Assembly: GCA_036346395.1 (NCBI GenBank)
Contig: CM070604.1
Span: forward strand, 53,161,003-53,225,002
DNA: 64,000 nucleotides
Source: Hsuehochloa calcarea
Lineage: Eukaryota > Streptophyta > Magnoliopsida > Poales > Poaceae
Direction: 5' to 3'
Shown here: positions 25,706 to 37,865 of the stretch, piece by piece
Layout of the letters: every line of letters begins with the position of its first letter
How positions within the stretch are numbered: the first letter of the stretch is position 1
The notes under the pieces: model-generated
Databases searched by the model: none
Told to the model about the DNA's origin: nothing
What the model saw: the letters and a program-made list of their open reading frames with translations, nothing else
Made by a program: the position numbers and the translations under genes

Positions 25706-27035
25706 TAGATTACTCAGCCGAAAATTAATTACGAGTTATTCATTACTACCGTGTTTACCACTATTAAACCACGTATTCATTACCATATAATTATTTACGA
25801 CTATCTATTTTGCACTAAATTACTTATGCCTAACTAATTGCTAGTAAACTGATTACGACTTATTAATTATCACTAAATAAATTATGAGTAGTTAATTTTC
25901 ACTAATTCAATATGTTAGACTGATAACCACTAAAATAATTACAACTCATTATTTATCACTAAACTTATTACAACTAATTCATTACCACTAAACTAATTAA
26001 TTAGCACTAAACTAACTAATTACAATTGATTAATTACTACTAAACTAACTAATTATGACTAATTAATTATCACTAAATAAATTACAACTAGTTCATTTCT
26101 ACTTATTTAATAGACCGTACTAATAACCACTAAACTAATTATGACTAATCAATTACTACTAAACTAGCTAATTACAACTAATTAATTACCACTAAACTAG
26201 CTAATTACAATAAATTAATTACCACTAAACTATTTAATCACGACTAGCTGACTAAGACTGATTAACTACGACTACGGTAATAACGACAAAAGCATTCGAT
26301 AAATTACCTAACCTTTGAGGAAAGCAATAAAAAAGGCCGAGCGATGAGAACCAAGCAAATACTTAATCTACAAAAATAATAATAATGTTACGTTCTCTGA
26401 GTTCTCAGTGATGAGCGCCAGAACGAGAAGCGAAATACAATTGAGATGAGCGACTGCGAGAGTTCAATATTTATAGTCGAGCGAAGGAGGAGCCGCTACG
26501 TTTGCGCCAAAAATTCCAGATGCGTTGTCTACGCGCAGCACTGCGGGTAAGGGGGGAAAGCTATGATGGGGCGACAGATGTGCGGAGGAGGGATAACGGG
26601 TGGTGGGAAAGTGGCCACCGCACGGTGGCTGTGCGGATTCTCCTCCTCCAAACGACAGATGGACTGGATGCTGGTGGGTTTTTGTTTCTTCGGAGGCCCA
26701 GGTCGTTGTTTTTGGGGATTTTTTTAGGTTGTTGCGTGTACCACTGCAGGGTGCCCGTGTGAGAGGGGGGGGGGGAGGGAGCGTGGTGGGAAAGGAGGGT
26801 CGTGCGTGCGGGTAGTGGAGGGGAGTGCGCATGGCGTGTGCGTGGGGGGCACCGCACGACGGCTGTGCAGGAGCCACCGCACGGTGTCCGTGAGGGAGGA
26901 CGACACATGGCGGGAGGGAAGGGCGTGTTGCACTGTTGCCGCGTGGTAGGGTGTAATTTTTTGCAACAAAAAAAAACAAGCGGCGATGATCATTCTTGTA
27001 AATACGAGGCGGAAATGTGTCAATACGGCCAAAAA
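25706..27035. mobile_element. Terminal fragment of a Mutator-like element
   Basis: Related, in the same orientation, to the right end of the large MULE (about 41395-42680). Shared parts in order: the AT-rich ctaattacgac/actaaact repeats (25715-26270), the acggtaataacgacaaaagcat block (26274), the tgttacg...gagttctca block (26387), a minus-strand TATA box (26468-26475), and a terminal stretch with caatacggccaaaaa ending near 27035. There is no transposase here, so it is either a deletion derivative or a broken end. Confidence 0.75.
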
Positions 27036-29120
27036 CTCAACTTAGCGAACAAATTAAGCATATGCTAAGAGCATCTACAGTAGTTTGTTTCAAAGCTTGT
27101 TACTAAGAGGAGAGAGAGAGAGTAATCAATCTAATAAAAAGAAACAAGTATTCTAATGGATTATTTTTTGAACTTGTATCTAAGGCTTTAATTGCTACAA
27201 ATATGCATGACCCGCAAAACGAGTTTTTAGTAACAAGCAAGTCTCCAACAAATATTTTGTTGTTTATTGTATCTTGGTACCCAACAACCTTCTTCTTTCT
27301 TCATTTAGTAACAAGCACATATTCTATGCTCACCCTCTACTCTCCGCATCACCTAAATGTTGATATATTTATCCATTAGTAATAAGTGATATAAATTATT
27401 ATAGACGCGCTTTAAGTATATACGATTATACACAACTCAATGAGCAACGCCATTAACTTGCATGGCCTTCGAAAGAAGAGCCTGAAAGAAGCTAAAACCG
27501 CTACGGCTATACGCCTGTACGTATCTACGGATGCAAGCCAGCCGTAGGCCTGTAACGGCTACAATCTAATCCAATTAGATTAGCAAAGTTGACACTTTCT
27601 CCGGTTACCTGATTAAGCTGAGCTGAAATTACATGTACATATATGCATGCAGACTGACCAATGATCTGCATCATTACATGCAGTGATGCTACCTAACCTA
27701 GGTAGGTACATTTTCAGGCTCTGGAGATTTCAAGCTCGCGCCATATATAGTTTAATACAGCAAGTTAAAACAGCTTCATTTATTCTTAATAGTAAATAAG
27801 CATAGTACCAACGGAAATCCATTTTGTACGAAGGAATAATGACTCTTTGTTTATGAGCAGTACTAGACCAGTAGTAACTTGTTGGGTGTGGACTAATAAA
27901 ATCAAATCCCTGAGTTGGTACAACGCTACGCAAACAGACCGCGAACTTGATGATCCACACCAACCTGCTATCACCTACCACAGATAAATCACATATTAGG
28001 GATCTAACAATGGTAAAGCGGTGATTTGAGCTGTGTATCTCTCTTGGTATCGTGTGTAATTAGTACATGGTTAATTTTTTTATCATTAAGTTTCAGTCTA
28101 GGGGTCTGTGAGAATCCTAACAAATTAAGGTAAGCTAAGCGACGTTAAGCAGAAAAATAAACTCATCAACACAGTAATACAAACGAGTTGGACATAATAA
28201 GTCAATAATATCCGAGTATATTATCAGACTTAACAATAGGAATTTCAAAGTAAGCATGCATCGTCGTTACAAACTCGGAGATAAATTACAACATGAATTA
28301 TTACAGCAATAATACAACCTCGATTTAACTCAGAGTCATTTACAATAAGAATCCATCGCAAGCGAAATTAAAATATTAATACAAACTCGAATTTGAGTAC
28401 AAGAATTATTTACAACATATTACAATAAAAGGTTACGACTCGAATTGAATTTTACAATAAAATTCTTCACCTTGTCAAATTGAATTCCTGCTATCTAATT
28501 AACACACCCAGTGAGCCACAATGAGCAGCTGATGCTATCTAATCTAAAAATATCTAGCAATCCTATATGTTTGTATGAGTAAACTCGTGAGCCATAGCGA
28601 TCAATTGAGCCATTTCCTAGGTACCATTTCTTACATGATTACCATTTTTTCCAGTACGCTTAAAAAACATGTAATTCATGGTAAAAGTTTATTGTTGAAA
28701 TAAGACAAAGATGTGGTAATTCATGCCAAGTATTTTCAAAAGTTGCATGAACATGGAGTCATAAGACAAAGATGAAGCAAAGCTGCAAGGTTCAATGAAG
28801 TGCATACAAAACAAGGAAACTGAACAGTTCAGCAAGCATACTCTGTAACCAAAAGAGACTTAAAATTAACCACATAGAGAATCAAACTACTGGATGTTGC
28901 ACCTGCGGACAGTAGACTCTTCACAACCTCCTAGAAGCAGCTCCCTCTACAAGAAGTGATTAGGAGTTAGAAGTTTTCCCTAGAAGTTAAAGTGCATCAA
29001 ATTACTCAGAAGAGGCATGGCTTATGCAGAAAAACTTTGCAGTTGATATAGCAAGCTTTGAATTGCTGGTACAACTGAAAGCAAAACACACCCCTCCCTT
29101 CCAGCGCTGATTTTGTTATG
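27036..29120. other. Intergenic with right copy of the direct repeat
   Basis: The right copy of the direct repeat is at 27563-27692. A stretch beginning agagcatctacagtag (27067) resembles the usual opening of grass DNA-transposon MITEs, but I cannot find its partner end. The rest (27700-29120) is AT-rich with no gene that I recognise. Confidence 0.4.
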
Positions 29121-29332
29121 CTTGCCTTTGCATGGAAGTTAGCACTACTAAGGCTCATATGTAGTATGCAAACATGATTGAAATTTACAGGTACAATCTA
29201 GAAAAACAATGTAAGACAATAGTGCACCCCAGAGATCTCACTTCAGATACTGCTCCTTCCATGACCATAGAGTTGGCTGACCGGCTGCACTTCTACAAAA
29301 TTGGGCAACTGTGGTACCAGAAGACTGAGCTT
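29121..29332 (-). repeat. Duplicated gene-tail segment, left copy
   Basis: About 210 bases almost identical to 30582-30795. Read on the minus strand it encodes the last residues and stop codon of the gene fragment at 30700-31033 (TLWSWKEQY). It ends abruptly at 29332, where Copia sequence begins. Confidence 0.85.
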
Positions 29333-30581
29333 TGAATACGGTAGGAGGAATTAAAGGTAATACAAAATATTTATCATACTCTAATGCTATTAACTCCACT
29401 GATTGTAATAAGTGGATAACTACTATGCATGATAAGATAGAGTCACTTGAAAATAATGACACTTGAGAATTAGTGTGGATTTTCAAAAGAAAGGAAGATA
29501 TTTCCCACACCGAACCAGCAAGCAAAAGAAAGGAAGATATTTCCCCCACTGAACCAGCAAGGTATAAAGTAAGGTTAGGTTACTAAAGGTTATAGTCAGA
29601 TTTCAGGTATTGATTTTAATGATGTCTTTTCTCCTGTTGTGAAGCATAGTTCTATTCGCACTTTACTCGGTATTGTTGCTATGCATGATTATGAACTTGA
29701 GCAATTAGATGTTAAAACTACATTCCTACATGGGGAGTTGGAAGAATACATTTATATAGACCAACCTAGGGGTTTGGTTATTTCTGAAAAAGAACACCTT
29801 GTTTGTAGATTAAAGAAATATCTTTATAGTTTGAAGCAATCTCCTAGGCAGTGGTACAAGAGATTTGACTCTTTTATGTTCTCTCATGATTTTAAACGAT
29901 CTGATTATGATAGCCGTGTTTATTTAAAGACCGTTAATGATTCAGCTATTTATTTGCTTCTCTATGTTGATGATATGTTGATTGCTGCAAAAGATAAGTC
30001 AGAAATAGCAAAATTGAAAGCACAATTGAGTAATGAATTTGAGATGAAAGACCTAGGTGCACCAAAGAAAATTCATGGCATGGAGATTATTAGAGAGAGA
30101 AAATCTGACAAGTTATACCTTAGTGAACAATGTTATATTGAGAAGGTCGTTCGTCGTTTTAATATGCATGATGCAAAACCAATGAGTACTCCATTAGCTT
30201 CGTATTTCATATTATCTTCAGCCTTATGTCCAGAGTCAGATTTTGATATTGAGTACATGTCTAGAGTTCTATATTCCAGTGCAGTTGGTTCTCTTATGTA
30301 TGATATTTGTGATCCGTATGTGATCCGAATTTCTAGTATGGACGAATCCAAACATGCCATATTAGCGGATTAGTTTTCTTACTTGGGCTTCAATTCCTTT
30401 TACCCCATTACATACATCTTGTAAGCCGCACGAGGAGAGCTGACGCCTCATTGTAATTCCCATGCGTTTTTGTAAACACTTATCATATAGTAATCATCGC
30501 TGATTGGCGTCCGTGATTTTTTTCCTGCAAGGGTTTTCTACGTAAAGATTTATGTCTCCTTTTGTCTCTATTTTTCTAACA
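29333..30581 (+). mobile_element. Chimeric Copia fragment
   Basis: A truncated Copia pol piece with no LTRs, lying exactly between two 210-bp copies of the same host segment. It starts with a broken connection region, contains a 39-bp tandem duplication (29486-29562, the words KRKEDIS.TEPA twice), continues into reverse transcriptase, and ends with about 200 bases of leader-like DNA that do not belong at the end of pol. The joined order looks rearranged. Confidence 0.75.
29590..30373 (+). pseudogene. Copia reverse transcriptase fragment
   Basis: An open stretch from 29639 (MKHSSIRTLLGIV) to a stop at 30373 covers most of the Copia reverse transcriptase domain. Visible motifs are LDVKTTFLHGELEEYIYIDQ, LYSLKQSPRQWYKRFD and the catalytic YVDDML, then LGAPKKIHGMEI and AVGSLMYD. 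The upstream part (VAKGYSQISGIDFNDVFSPV in the family) is interrupted by a stop near 29584. It is cleaner than the element at 14-20 kb and is from a different Copia lineage. RNase H is missing. Confidence 0.88.
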
Positions 30582-30795
30582 GTTTGCCTTTGCTTGAAAG
30601 TTAGCACTACTAAGGCTCATATGTAGTATGCAAACATGATTGAAATTTACAGGTACAATCTAGAAAAACAATGTAAGACAATAGCACACCCAAGAGATCT
30701 CACTTCTGATACTGCTCCTTCCATGACCATAGAGTTGGCTGACCGGACTGCACTTCTTCAAAATTGGGCAACTGTGGGACCAGAAGACTGAGCTT
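30582..30795 (-). repeat. Duplicated gene-tail segment, right copy
   Basis: Partner of 29121-29332. This copy continues rightward into the rest of the exon, so it is the original and the left one is the duplicate. Confidence 0.85.
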
Positions 30796-31033
30796 AAACT
30801 GAAACAACTTGAGCAATTTCATCGTGCCTTGAGCATCACCATTCAACCTTGGAAAATAATTTGCTTCCTCTGTCCCTTTTCCCAACTCTCCAAGCAATCT
30901 GGTTGCAGCATTGCACTCCTCAAGCTGCATAACCGCTTGGGCTCCATTCCTTCTTCAGGTTCTCATCAGCTTGCGTGTCCATCCTAATATCTAAAACCAA
31001 CCGTCTCATTGAATGAATCCTTTCGGCATGCAG
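30700..31033 (-). pseudogene. C-terminal gene fragment of unknown family
   Basis: On the minus strand an acceptor before 31033 opens a coding stretch (LHAERIHSMRRLVLDIRMDT), which after about 100 bases shifts frame near 30925 and continues EECNAATRLLGELGKGTEEA to the end at PTLWSWKEQYQK and a stop at 30700. The clean amino-acid grammar and acceptor say it is a real gene's tail, but I do not recognise the family. No further exons were found upstream (31034-31890). It is most likely a transposed or captured fragment. Confidence 0.6.
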
Positions 31034-31484
31034 CTAAGGGAAAATAAACTTCATTTAGTAGATAAACTCAACACAAACAGAGACAAAAATAAAACCACAT
31101 CTACAGAAATATACTGGTCTAATTTCAACATTAAACATGTCATCTGCATCCAGTCTCGTAGCACGTAGCCCAAATCTGTTGTAATATATTATGGTACTAA
31201 AAGCAGACTTCCCAAAAATTTAGACAGGTACCATCAGGGTTCCAGCTCTAGCATAAGTTCAAGTAGACCTATCCATTCATCACACCCAACGAATCAATCG
31301 ATGATTTTGATGGTATCTACAAGTGTGTGAGACTGGGGAGAAGACAGCTACGGCGATGGAATGCCCTGGCGATAACGACATCTCGCACGAGCGAACCTCC
31401 TCTCGAACACCTTGCGCAGTACAGATAGTATTAAAAAAAAACATAATCATTAAGAGAGAATTTGAATCGCGATATCTTTTTCCA

Positions 31485-31640
31485 ACAGATCGCAACATAT
31501 CAAAAACAACGCATGCAACATTTTTTTCCAATGTGTCGAAATATTTTTTTTTTCCAACAGGTCGCAACATATCAAAAACAGGATGCAATATTTTTTTCAA
31601 CAGGGTGCAATATTTTTTCAACGCGTCGCAACACCAGAAC
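31485..31640. repeat. Short tandem repeats with gcaacat and poly-T
   Basis: Three imperfect units built from gcaacatatcaaaaaca, then tgcaa, a poly-T run and caacagg. AT-rich and non-coding. Similar arrays occur inside DNA transposons of grasses, and this one sits 250 bases left of the large MULE. Confidence 0.6.
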
Positions 31641-31890
31641 TAGAAACAACATATGATAACTTGTCGAGTTTTTCTGTGGCCGCGGTGGTGATGTCCTGGT
31701 CCGGTGGGGGCGATGGAAGCTGGCGAGTAGCGGCCTGGTCTCCGTGGTCGCGGTGGTGGCATCCTGAATCTGCTCGTGTAGCTCAAGTTGCGAAAGCGTA
31801 GAGAGAGATATCAAGCAAGAGAATGAAATAAAGAAGTTTATATAGGGAAGAGACATACATACATGGAAGGAATGAGTGGTTAGACTTGAA

Positions 31891-32560
31891 TTTTTGGCCG
31901 ATACTACCATTTTGATATCGTATTTGCGTTTTTGACCGGCCGCTTGTTGAATTTACAAAATAACCGCGTTGGACGCCGAGCGCGCGCGCCAACATGGCTG
32001 GCTCGACGCGTGGTCGTGGGCGCTGGCTGCTCGCTGCGCACGCGCATATACATGCCTTGCCACAGCTCGCAACTGGCTGCCCGCAAGCGCTGCGCCCAAG
32101 CCTGGCCATGGCTGGCCAGGTGGCTGGCGCTTGGCGGGCGGCCATGCCAGCGCAGCGGCAGCATGGCGCGGCGCTGGCGCATGGCGCGCAGCAGCTTGCT
32201 CATACATGGCCTCACATGCAGCTAACGCTTGCGCAAGGCCAGCGCGCCCTCGCTGCTGGCAGACTGCCTCACATACAATACATGGCGCACACACACGCGG
32301 GCGCTGCGGCCGCTGCGCCTCACATCAAGGCCTGGCGCGGCAAGGCCAGCATACGCTGCTACGCATGCAAGGCCATGACTGCCTCATGCTACACAATACA
32401 TGGCTACGCTGGCCACGCGCAAGGCTGTCATGCCTCACCCCTTGATGGCATGGCGCGCGCTGCTGCGCACGCTACCTGGCCTACGGCTGGCCACGCCCTC
32501 AAGACGTGGCGCTGGCGCTGCGCGCGCCACGCTGGAGCCCCGAGCCGCTGCCAGATATAT
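31891..32560. repeat. MULE 1 left terminal region, GC-rich
   Basis: After the AT-rich tip there are about 600 bases of GC-rich low-complexity DNA full of catggc, gctggc and gcgcgc words. The right end (42230-42600) has the same make-up in inverted order, so these are diverged long terminal inverted repeats. The long open frames here on both strands have biased composition and no protein likeness. Confidence 0.7.
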
Positions 32561-32756
32561 TGGAGAGCGACCACGCGATTTTATTTCGCAATGTTCTTCC
32601 GCTAAGTTCATATTCACCACTCGCCACCCTCCGCTCATTCTTTTCTTTTCATTCGCTTGCTCTCTCGATTATATTTCAACGTTATTAACGCAGTAGGTTT
32701 ATCGTAATTTTTAATTTAGCTACATTCTTCTATGTTTAATTAGCCACATTGTCGCA

Positions 32757-34260
32757 ATGTTCGCTATGTATGTTTTGCTAGTCATGTCTCTACCGGAGCT
32801 ACTAGAACAATTTACGATGAGGACCACCGGCAAGTCAGGCTCATCACCGGCGTGGATGGCCCTCCGCCCGGGCGCTTGGCGGGAGGGACCGGTGGGCGCT
32901 AGACGATCGTTACGCCCGCTCCTCGGGAGACGGCTTGTTGCCCTTTGCGAGGATGGTGTCCTTCCAACGGGGTTCACCCAGACGCCACCGTTGTCCGCAC
33001 TTGTGGACCGGTGGAGGCCGAGACGCACACCTTCCATTTTCGGTGGGGTGAGATGACGATCACCCTAATGGATGTCTCGTTTTGATCGGTCTCCCGATCC
33101 GGTGTGCCGCTTGTTCCGCCCTCCGAGAGCGGATCGAAGGTCGACCGAGCAAATGGTTTGGCCAACCTCTGCCGGAGGGTGCACGTGGCGCCCTCGGGCT
33201 TGGCCGAGGCGAGCCAATAATGCCCGCAGGTGCACTGAGGGCGCCGTTAGGACGATCTCGTTGCTTACCTTCTCCACTCTTTGGTTGGGTCCTGCTTCCA
33301 ACCACAAAGGGCGATTTTGTGAACCCGGCTTCATCCGCCGCCGAGTCTTTGGTCGACGCGGGCCGAGCCGATGTCAAGACTACACCGGGATCACCGCCCT
33401 TGCGCTTACATACCGAGGGTTGTGTGACGCCACGCGCGGGCGCCTCCGTAGCAACCTAGTCGTGTGCTACGTGCTCCTGCACTGTGGAGTTGGGAGCACT
33501 TCCTGCTAGGCGCCAACCATTGAGACAATGGCGCACCTGCTCTCTCCCGCATGGCGACCCACCACATGACCTCGTAGACGCGCCCACCATGGGCTTACGA
33601 TGGATCGCGTCGGCCGTCTCGCTGCCGGGCCAACAGTAACACCGGCGAGGTGCTACTCGTTGTACCACAACGAGTTCGAAAGTTATTGCACGAGCGACAT
33701 CATCCGTGTCCATGGCATGCCGGGTTTCTCCTCGCGGTTGCGCCGCACGGCCGTCTCGCTTCATGCCTCTTGGATCGATTTTTGTGGACGACGACCGCCA
33801 CCGGTGTTCTCACATATGGTGGAGCTTTACGCCGCAGCCGCTGTAATGCGACAGCTTGGTTCATATCACCGTGCCCCCGAACGCCGTGCCCTCGAGCGAG
33901 CCAGACACTGTGAGTCAAATTTCATCCAAGTAATTTTTGCATCCTTACGCCTTCTTTTGTAACATTAATCTTTCCGAAAATGCAGCAATCGAGGTCGGGT
34001 GGGCATATTTTGATCGGCAAATGCACCAAAGACCAAGGATTCGCATATGGCTTCACAGGCGCACGTGGATGTATGGCATGAGCCGCGCCCATATGACCAT
34101 CGATCGACGATGCGTACATGGAGTGGTACATGCCACTTAACGCGCAAGAAGACTCACCATTCCTCCTCCGGAGCGCCAGAGGAGGTGACATGTCGACGCA
34201 CGAAGAGACCCTCCGCCGCACGCATTTACCGTCACAAAGGCTTCAAGACATGACGACACC
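32757..34260 (+). pseudogene. Plant mobile domain (PMD, MAIN-like) gene of MULE 1
   Basis: Pieces in shifting frames add up to the aminotransferase-like plant mobile domain: SALVDRWRPETHTF-like residues near 32995, GEMTITLMDVS near 33050, then GLPI at 33088. Further on come CYSLYHNEFESY near 33648, a SWIDFCGR stretch near 33771, and VMRQLG near 33852. After a probable intron (donor near 33929), the stretch HQRP...AHVDVWHEPRPYD and AYMEWYMPL follows near 34020-34137. PMD proteins occur as host genes (MAIN, MAIL1) and as passengers in transposons. Frame breaks occur every few hundred bases, partly where CTG or CAG would be expected, so the true state of the gene is uncertain. Confidence 0.72.
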
Positions 34261-36790
34261 GCACGACACTTACAACCTCCGTTCGCAGCTTTGTTGACGA
34301 TATTCGTATTTTTGTTAATGAACTGCTACATATGTCACTACAGCTTGAGCGGCGGCAGGCGCTGGCCCGAGCGCAATGGACGAGGCCCAACTCAGCCGAT
34401 AGAACCCCTACCGCATATATAAAAGTTTTGAAGCACATCTCGGCGGAGATGAAGAAGATAGTAAAGAACTTGACTGTGGTCGCTCGAGGGACGACGCCTT
34501 GCGACCGCACGGCGGGGGGCCGTGCTCACCCGCTAGGTCACCACGACCTAGCGAGTCCGGCAGCGCCGAAGCGCTCCGTCGGTCATCTGCGGGCGTGTCG
34601 CCGCACATGTAAGTCGCTATGTACAAATTTACATCAAGTTTTGTAATTATGCCTTACGCCCGCTAACATCATGCCGCTTCTCGCCAGAGGTCCGTCGGGA
34701 TGAATCACTTCGCCGTCCGGACCCGTGACATACCGCCGCCCTCGGCCATCTCGCACCGCACATCCGGAGGTACGAGGTTCTTAGTTTACATCCGAGTGTT
34801 CATTTGTACTAACATCGCTTGCCTTGCGTACCTTTCACTCGGGGTGACGCCACCACATCGACCGATGACGACGATACGGCCTCCCAACTCCTACCAGGGA
34901 GCAAAGACACGACGCCGTGGCAAGGACAATGGCGCCTGTGGTTTTTAGCGCACGCAGGCGTAGCTCCTCCGGTTCGGTGCCCCACGGTATACTCCAGCGA
35001 GAGTTCATCCGCAAGAATCGAGTTGCGCATCGCACTTCTGCAGTGGCCCCAGTGGTTTTCTAGCCTCCGTCGTGGATGAATTCCTGGTGTCCCCTGTGCC
35101 CGCACGCCTCATCAAGACGACATGTACGCCTACCGACTCGCCTCCGCACTCGCCATCGTCCACCTCCGCCTCAACGGTCTCCGCACTTCTCCAACCGACA
35201 CGCGCTCTCCGTGAGCGGTGGACGATTCCACGGGTCATGCTCGGCAAAAAACAAGGCGCGCGACGCGACGCAAATGCAAAGCAGGAGAGAGTAGTGGCTC
35301 GACGAGTGAGCCGTATAGTTTCACGTGTTATGCTATTTTCATTGTACTTCGATTTCAGAACGCCTCATGGTTTGTCAGAACTATTTATGAAACGACGTAT
35401 GTGTAATACATATCCATGGCATGTTTTGCAAATTATTTATTTACATCTTGCTTCACGTAAACATACATTAACCCTCCAAAGACTAAGACACACGATAACA
35501 ATAAACACAACAATAACCTCCAACACTACACCTTAACGATAACAATAAACACAAGAAAGAAAATAGCACACAACATTAAATTAATCTTCCACTCCACTAT
35601 CAAAACGATGGCGATCTCGACGGGTCGCTACCCCCACGACAACTCTCTCATGCCTCGCAATGTCGGCCCTACCGCCCATTTCATCCTCCCACACCCAGAT
35701 CGGCAATCACGGGGCTTCTGCGTTTCACGAGAACAATATTGTCAAACATGCCCGCACGATTTGAATGAACCCAAACAATCATGCTCACCGAGTGAAAGGG
35801 CACTTGAAGTAGTGCCGCCAGAGATTCGTGGCCGTGTGTGAGGTCTTACGCCTAACAACCGTGTTGCATTTTGGGCAAATCACCATTGAGCGACGATGCG
35901 GTCCCGAGATGACTCATATCGGCGCCCGTGGGGAGTGAGAAGGAATGATAACTACACGTAATGGGAAAAACTAATTGAGGAGGTGAGGGAGAACAATGCG
36001 GGGGCTAGGTGAGGAATGGCTCCTCTTATAGGCTCGGGGGCCTCACCATAGAGTCCACACAATAAGAATGCGTGACGCAATGCCAACACTAAACAAAACA
36101 TACATTGCACATACGCATAATATGCACAAGATTACACGCAAGAAATAAAATCAAAACAACATGCTCAAGTGCCACACCATCAACACAACAACGACCACAA
36201 CAAATTACATACGACACATTACTAACTTAGTCACTCTTTCTACTTCATACGCTGGCGCAGCATCTGCATTGGCGAGGTCGGTGTTCTCCTCATTGAGGGT
36301 CTCAATTCGCCCCTCCAACTTAAATATTCACGCCATAATGTGAATACATAATTGACAATATAACGCTCGTGGGGAGGGTCGATCCACCGAGAACTCGTGA
36401 TTTCGCCATCCGCAGAAAGGAGGATAAACATGCACCGTGATAAGAAATAAGAAAGTAATGTTACTACTTTTACCCCGGATCGTGGCATCGGAAGAACGTC
36501 GCCCGCCATCGAATCGGCATTCGAGGGCCTCGCACAACCGCGTCCTCATTGTGTAGGCACTTCGCCATGCCGTTGAGCACGCCGAGTTGGTATCAAGCGG
36601 TAGTGTGGACCAAATACCTCCTCCTTTCTAAGGGAAGGTCTTCCTTCTGTGACCCATATCCGATCGGCCCTCGGCTTCCGACATGTTATGTTTCACAACG
36701 TAAGAGGACACACTTTTTTTCGATTTGTACGGTTCACGCTTACAATATCATGGGACCCCAACCGTACTATTTATACTAAACGAGAGAACT
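34261..36790. other. MULE 1 interior, unassigned
   Basis: Short coding-like exons continue the PMD gene to about 34650, including a helical stretch (YIKVLKHISAEMKKIVKNL). From 35580 to 36560 there is minus-strand coding-like sequence that I cannot place in a family. Between them, and around 36070-36230, lies A-rich sequence with acaacaac runs that could be UTR. Confidence 0.4.
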
Positions 36791-36800
36791 TATCGCAGTG

Positions 36801-37010
36801 GACGTGACAAAGAGGCCACTTTGCGCAGTTGACGTGACAAAAGAGGCCGCCTTTGCTCGGTGACGTGACAAAAGAGGCCACTTTGCGCAATGACATGACA
36901 AAGAGGCCACTTTGCGCAGATGGACGTGACAAAGAGACCACTTTTGCGCAGGACATGACAAAAGAGGCCACTTTGTGAGTGACGTGACAAAAGAGACCAA
37001 ATTTTGCAGA
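36801..37010 (+). repeat. 30-bp tandem array with TGACGTGACA motifs
   Basis: Seven consecutive units of about 30 bases start near 36801, 36831, 36862, 36892, 36923, 36952 and 36981. Each has gacgtgacaaa (five units) or gacatgacaaa (two units) followed by gaggccactttgcgca or a close variant. Several units contain TGACG/ACGT-core words of the kind bound by plant bZIP factors. The array ends at a TATA box, so it may act as an upstream activating region for a plus-strand transcript of MULE 1. Confidence 0.8.
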
Positions 37011-37200
37011 ATATAAATAGTTGGCGTGAATTCGCGACAGATAAATGAAACTAGGCGGAAGGCTAAGGAGGTGTCCCGCAAGAAGGCACAATGGGAGGAG
37101 ACACGCAACATAGCAAGGGTCATGCGGCTCGCGAGGAACAAGCAAAGGTCGTCATGAGGAACAAGCAAAGGCCCGCAATGAGCATTCATTTTTCCGAGTC
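37011..37200 (+). promoter_or_regulatory. TATA box and possible first exon after the array
   Basis: The motif atataaatag at 37010-37019 directly follows the 30-bp array. About 20 bases further a charged helical reading begins (NETRRKAKEVSRKKAQWEET) and runs to a stop near 37158. Its composition looks like real protein but I cannot assign it. Confidence 0.4.
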
Positions 37201-37865
37201 AAGTTAAATATCACTTTCCTTCCTTTCGCTTAATTGTTCTTATCACAGCTTGTTTTCAAAAAATTTCTTTAAATTTTCTACAATAAAACAACATACCATG
37301 ATCGAAAATTGTTATTGTCGGGCTCAACATTTTTTCACGGTCAAGAATCTACAAAATCACAAATACATCAATCATTACTTCACACATATTTCGCTCAGAC
37401 TTACCAAACAAAATTTTCAATTTTCTAAAATGCAACAAAAATCACATAAGCTATAAACTAGACTCTACATCAAATTCAAATTTTTGAAACAACATTTCAT
37501 ATATCCAAATTTATTTTTATTGTAAATAACTCAATAATACATATAAATTTTATACTAAATACATATATCAAATCCTAAACAAAAAATTTTGTGCAATGGT
37601 CGTATGGCTTAAGACCATGGCCATGCTGCGCGAGGCGCGGCTGTATGGCGGTCGGGAGGCGGGTCGTGGCGGCCGGTGTAGAGCGCAGAGGTCGTGCGGT
37701 CCGGCGCCGCACGCACCCGTGAACAAAGGCGTTATGAAGATGCCGTACAACATGTGGGTAGCAACTACTTAACGATGTGTGCTACTTGTCTCCGCGCGCC
37801 ATAGCAAGGGAGCCTTGTCTCGACGCTTCTGGGTCTCGGCCGAAGGAGCCTTCCCTTATCGCCGA

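Noticed and set aside
31953..32605. Several 100-200-codon frames on both strands
   Set aside because: All are made of Ala, Arg, Gly, His and Trp from the repetitive catggc/gctggc words in the MULE arm; composition explains them.
36801..37010. Possible CRISPR-like array
   Set aside because: Units are contiguous without spacers and the genome is a plant; it is an ordinary tandem repeat.
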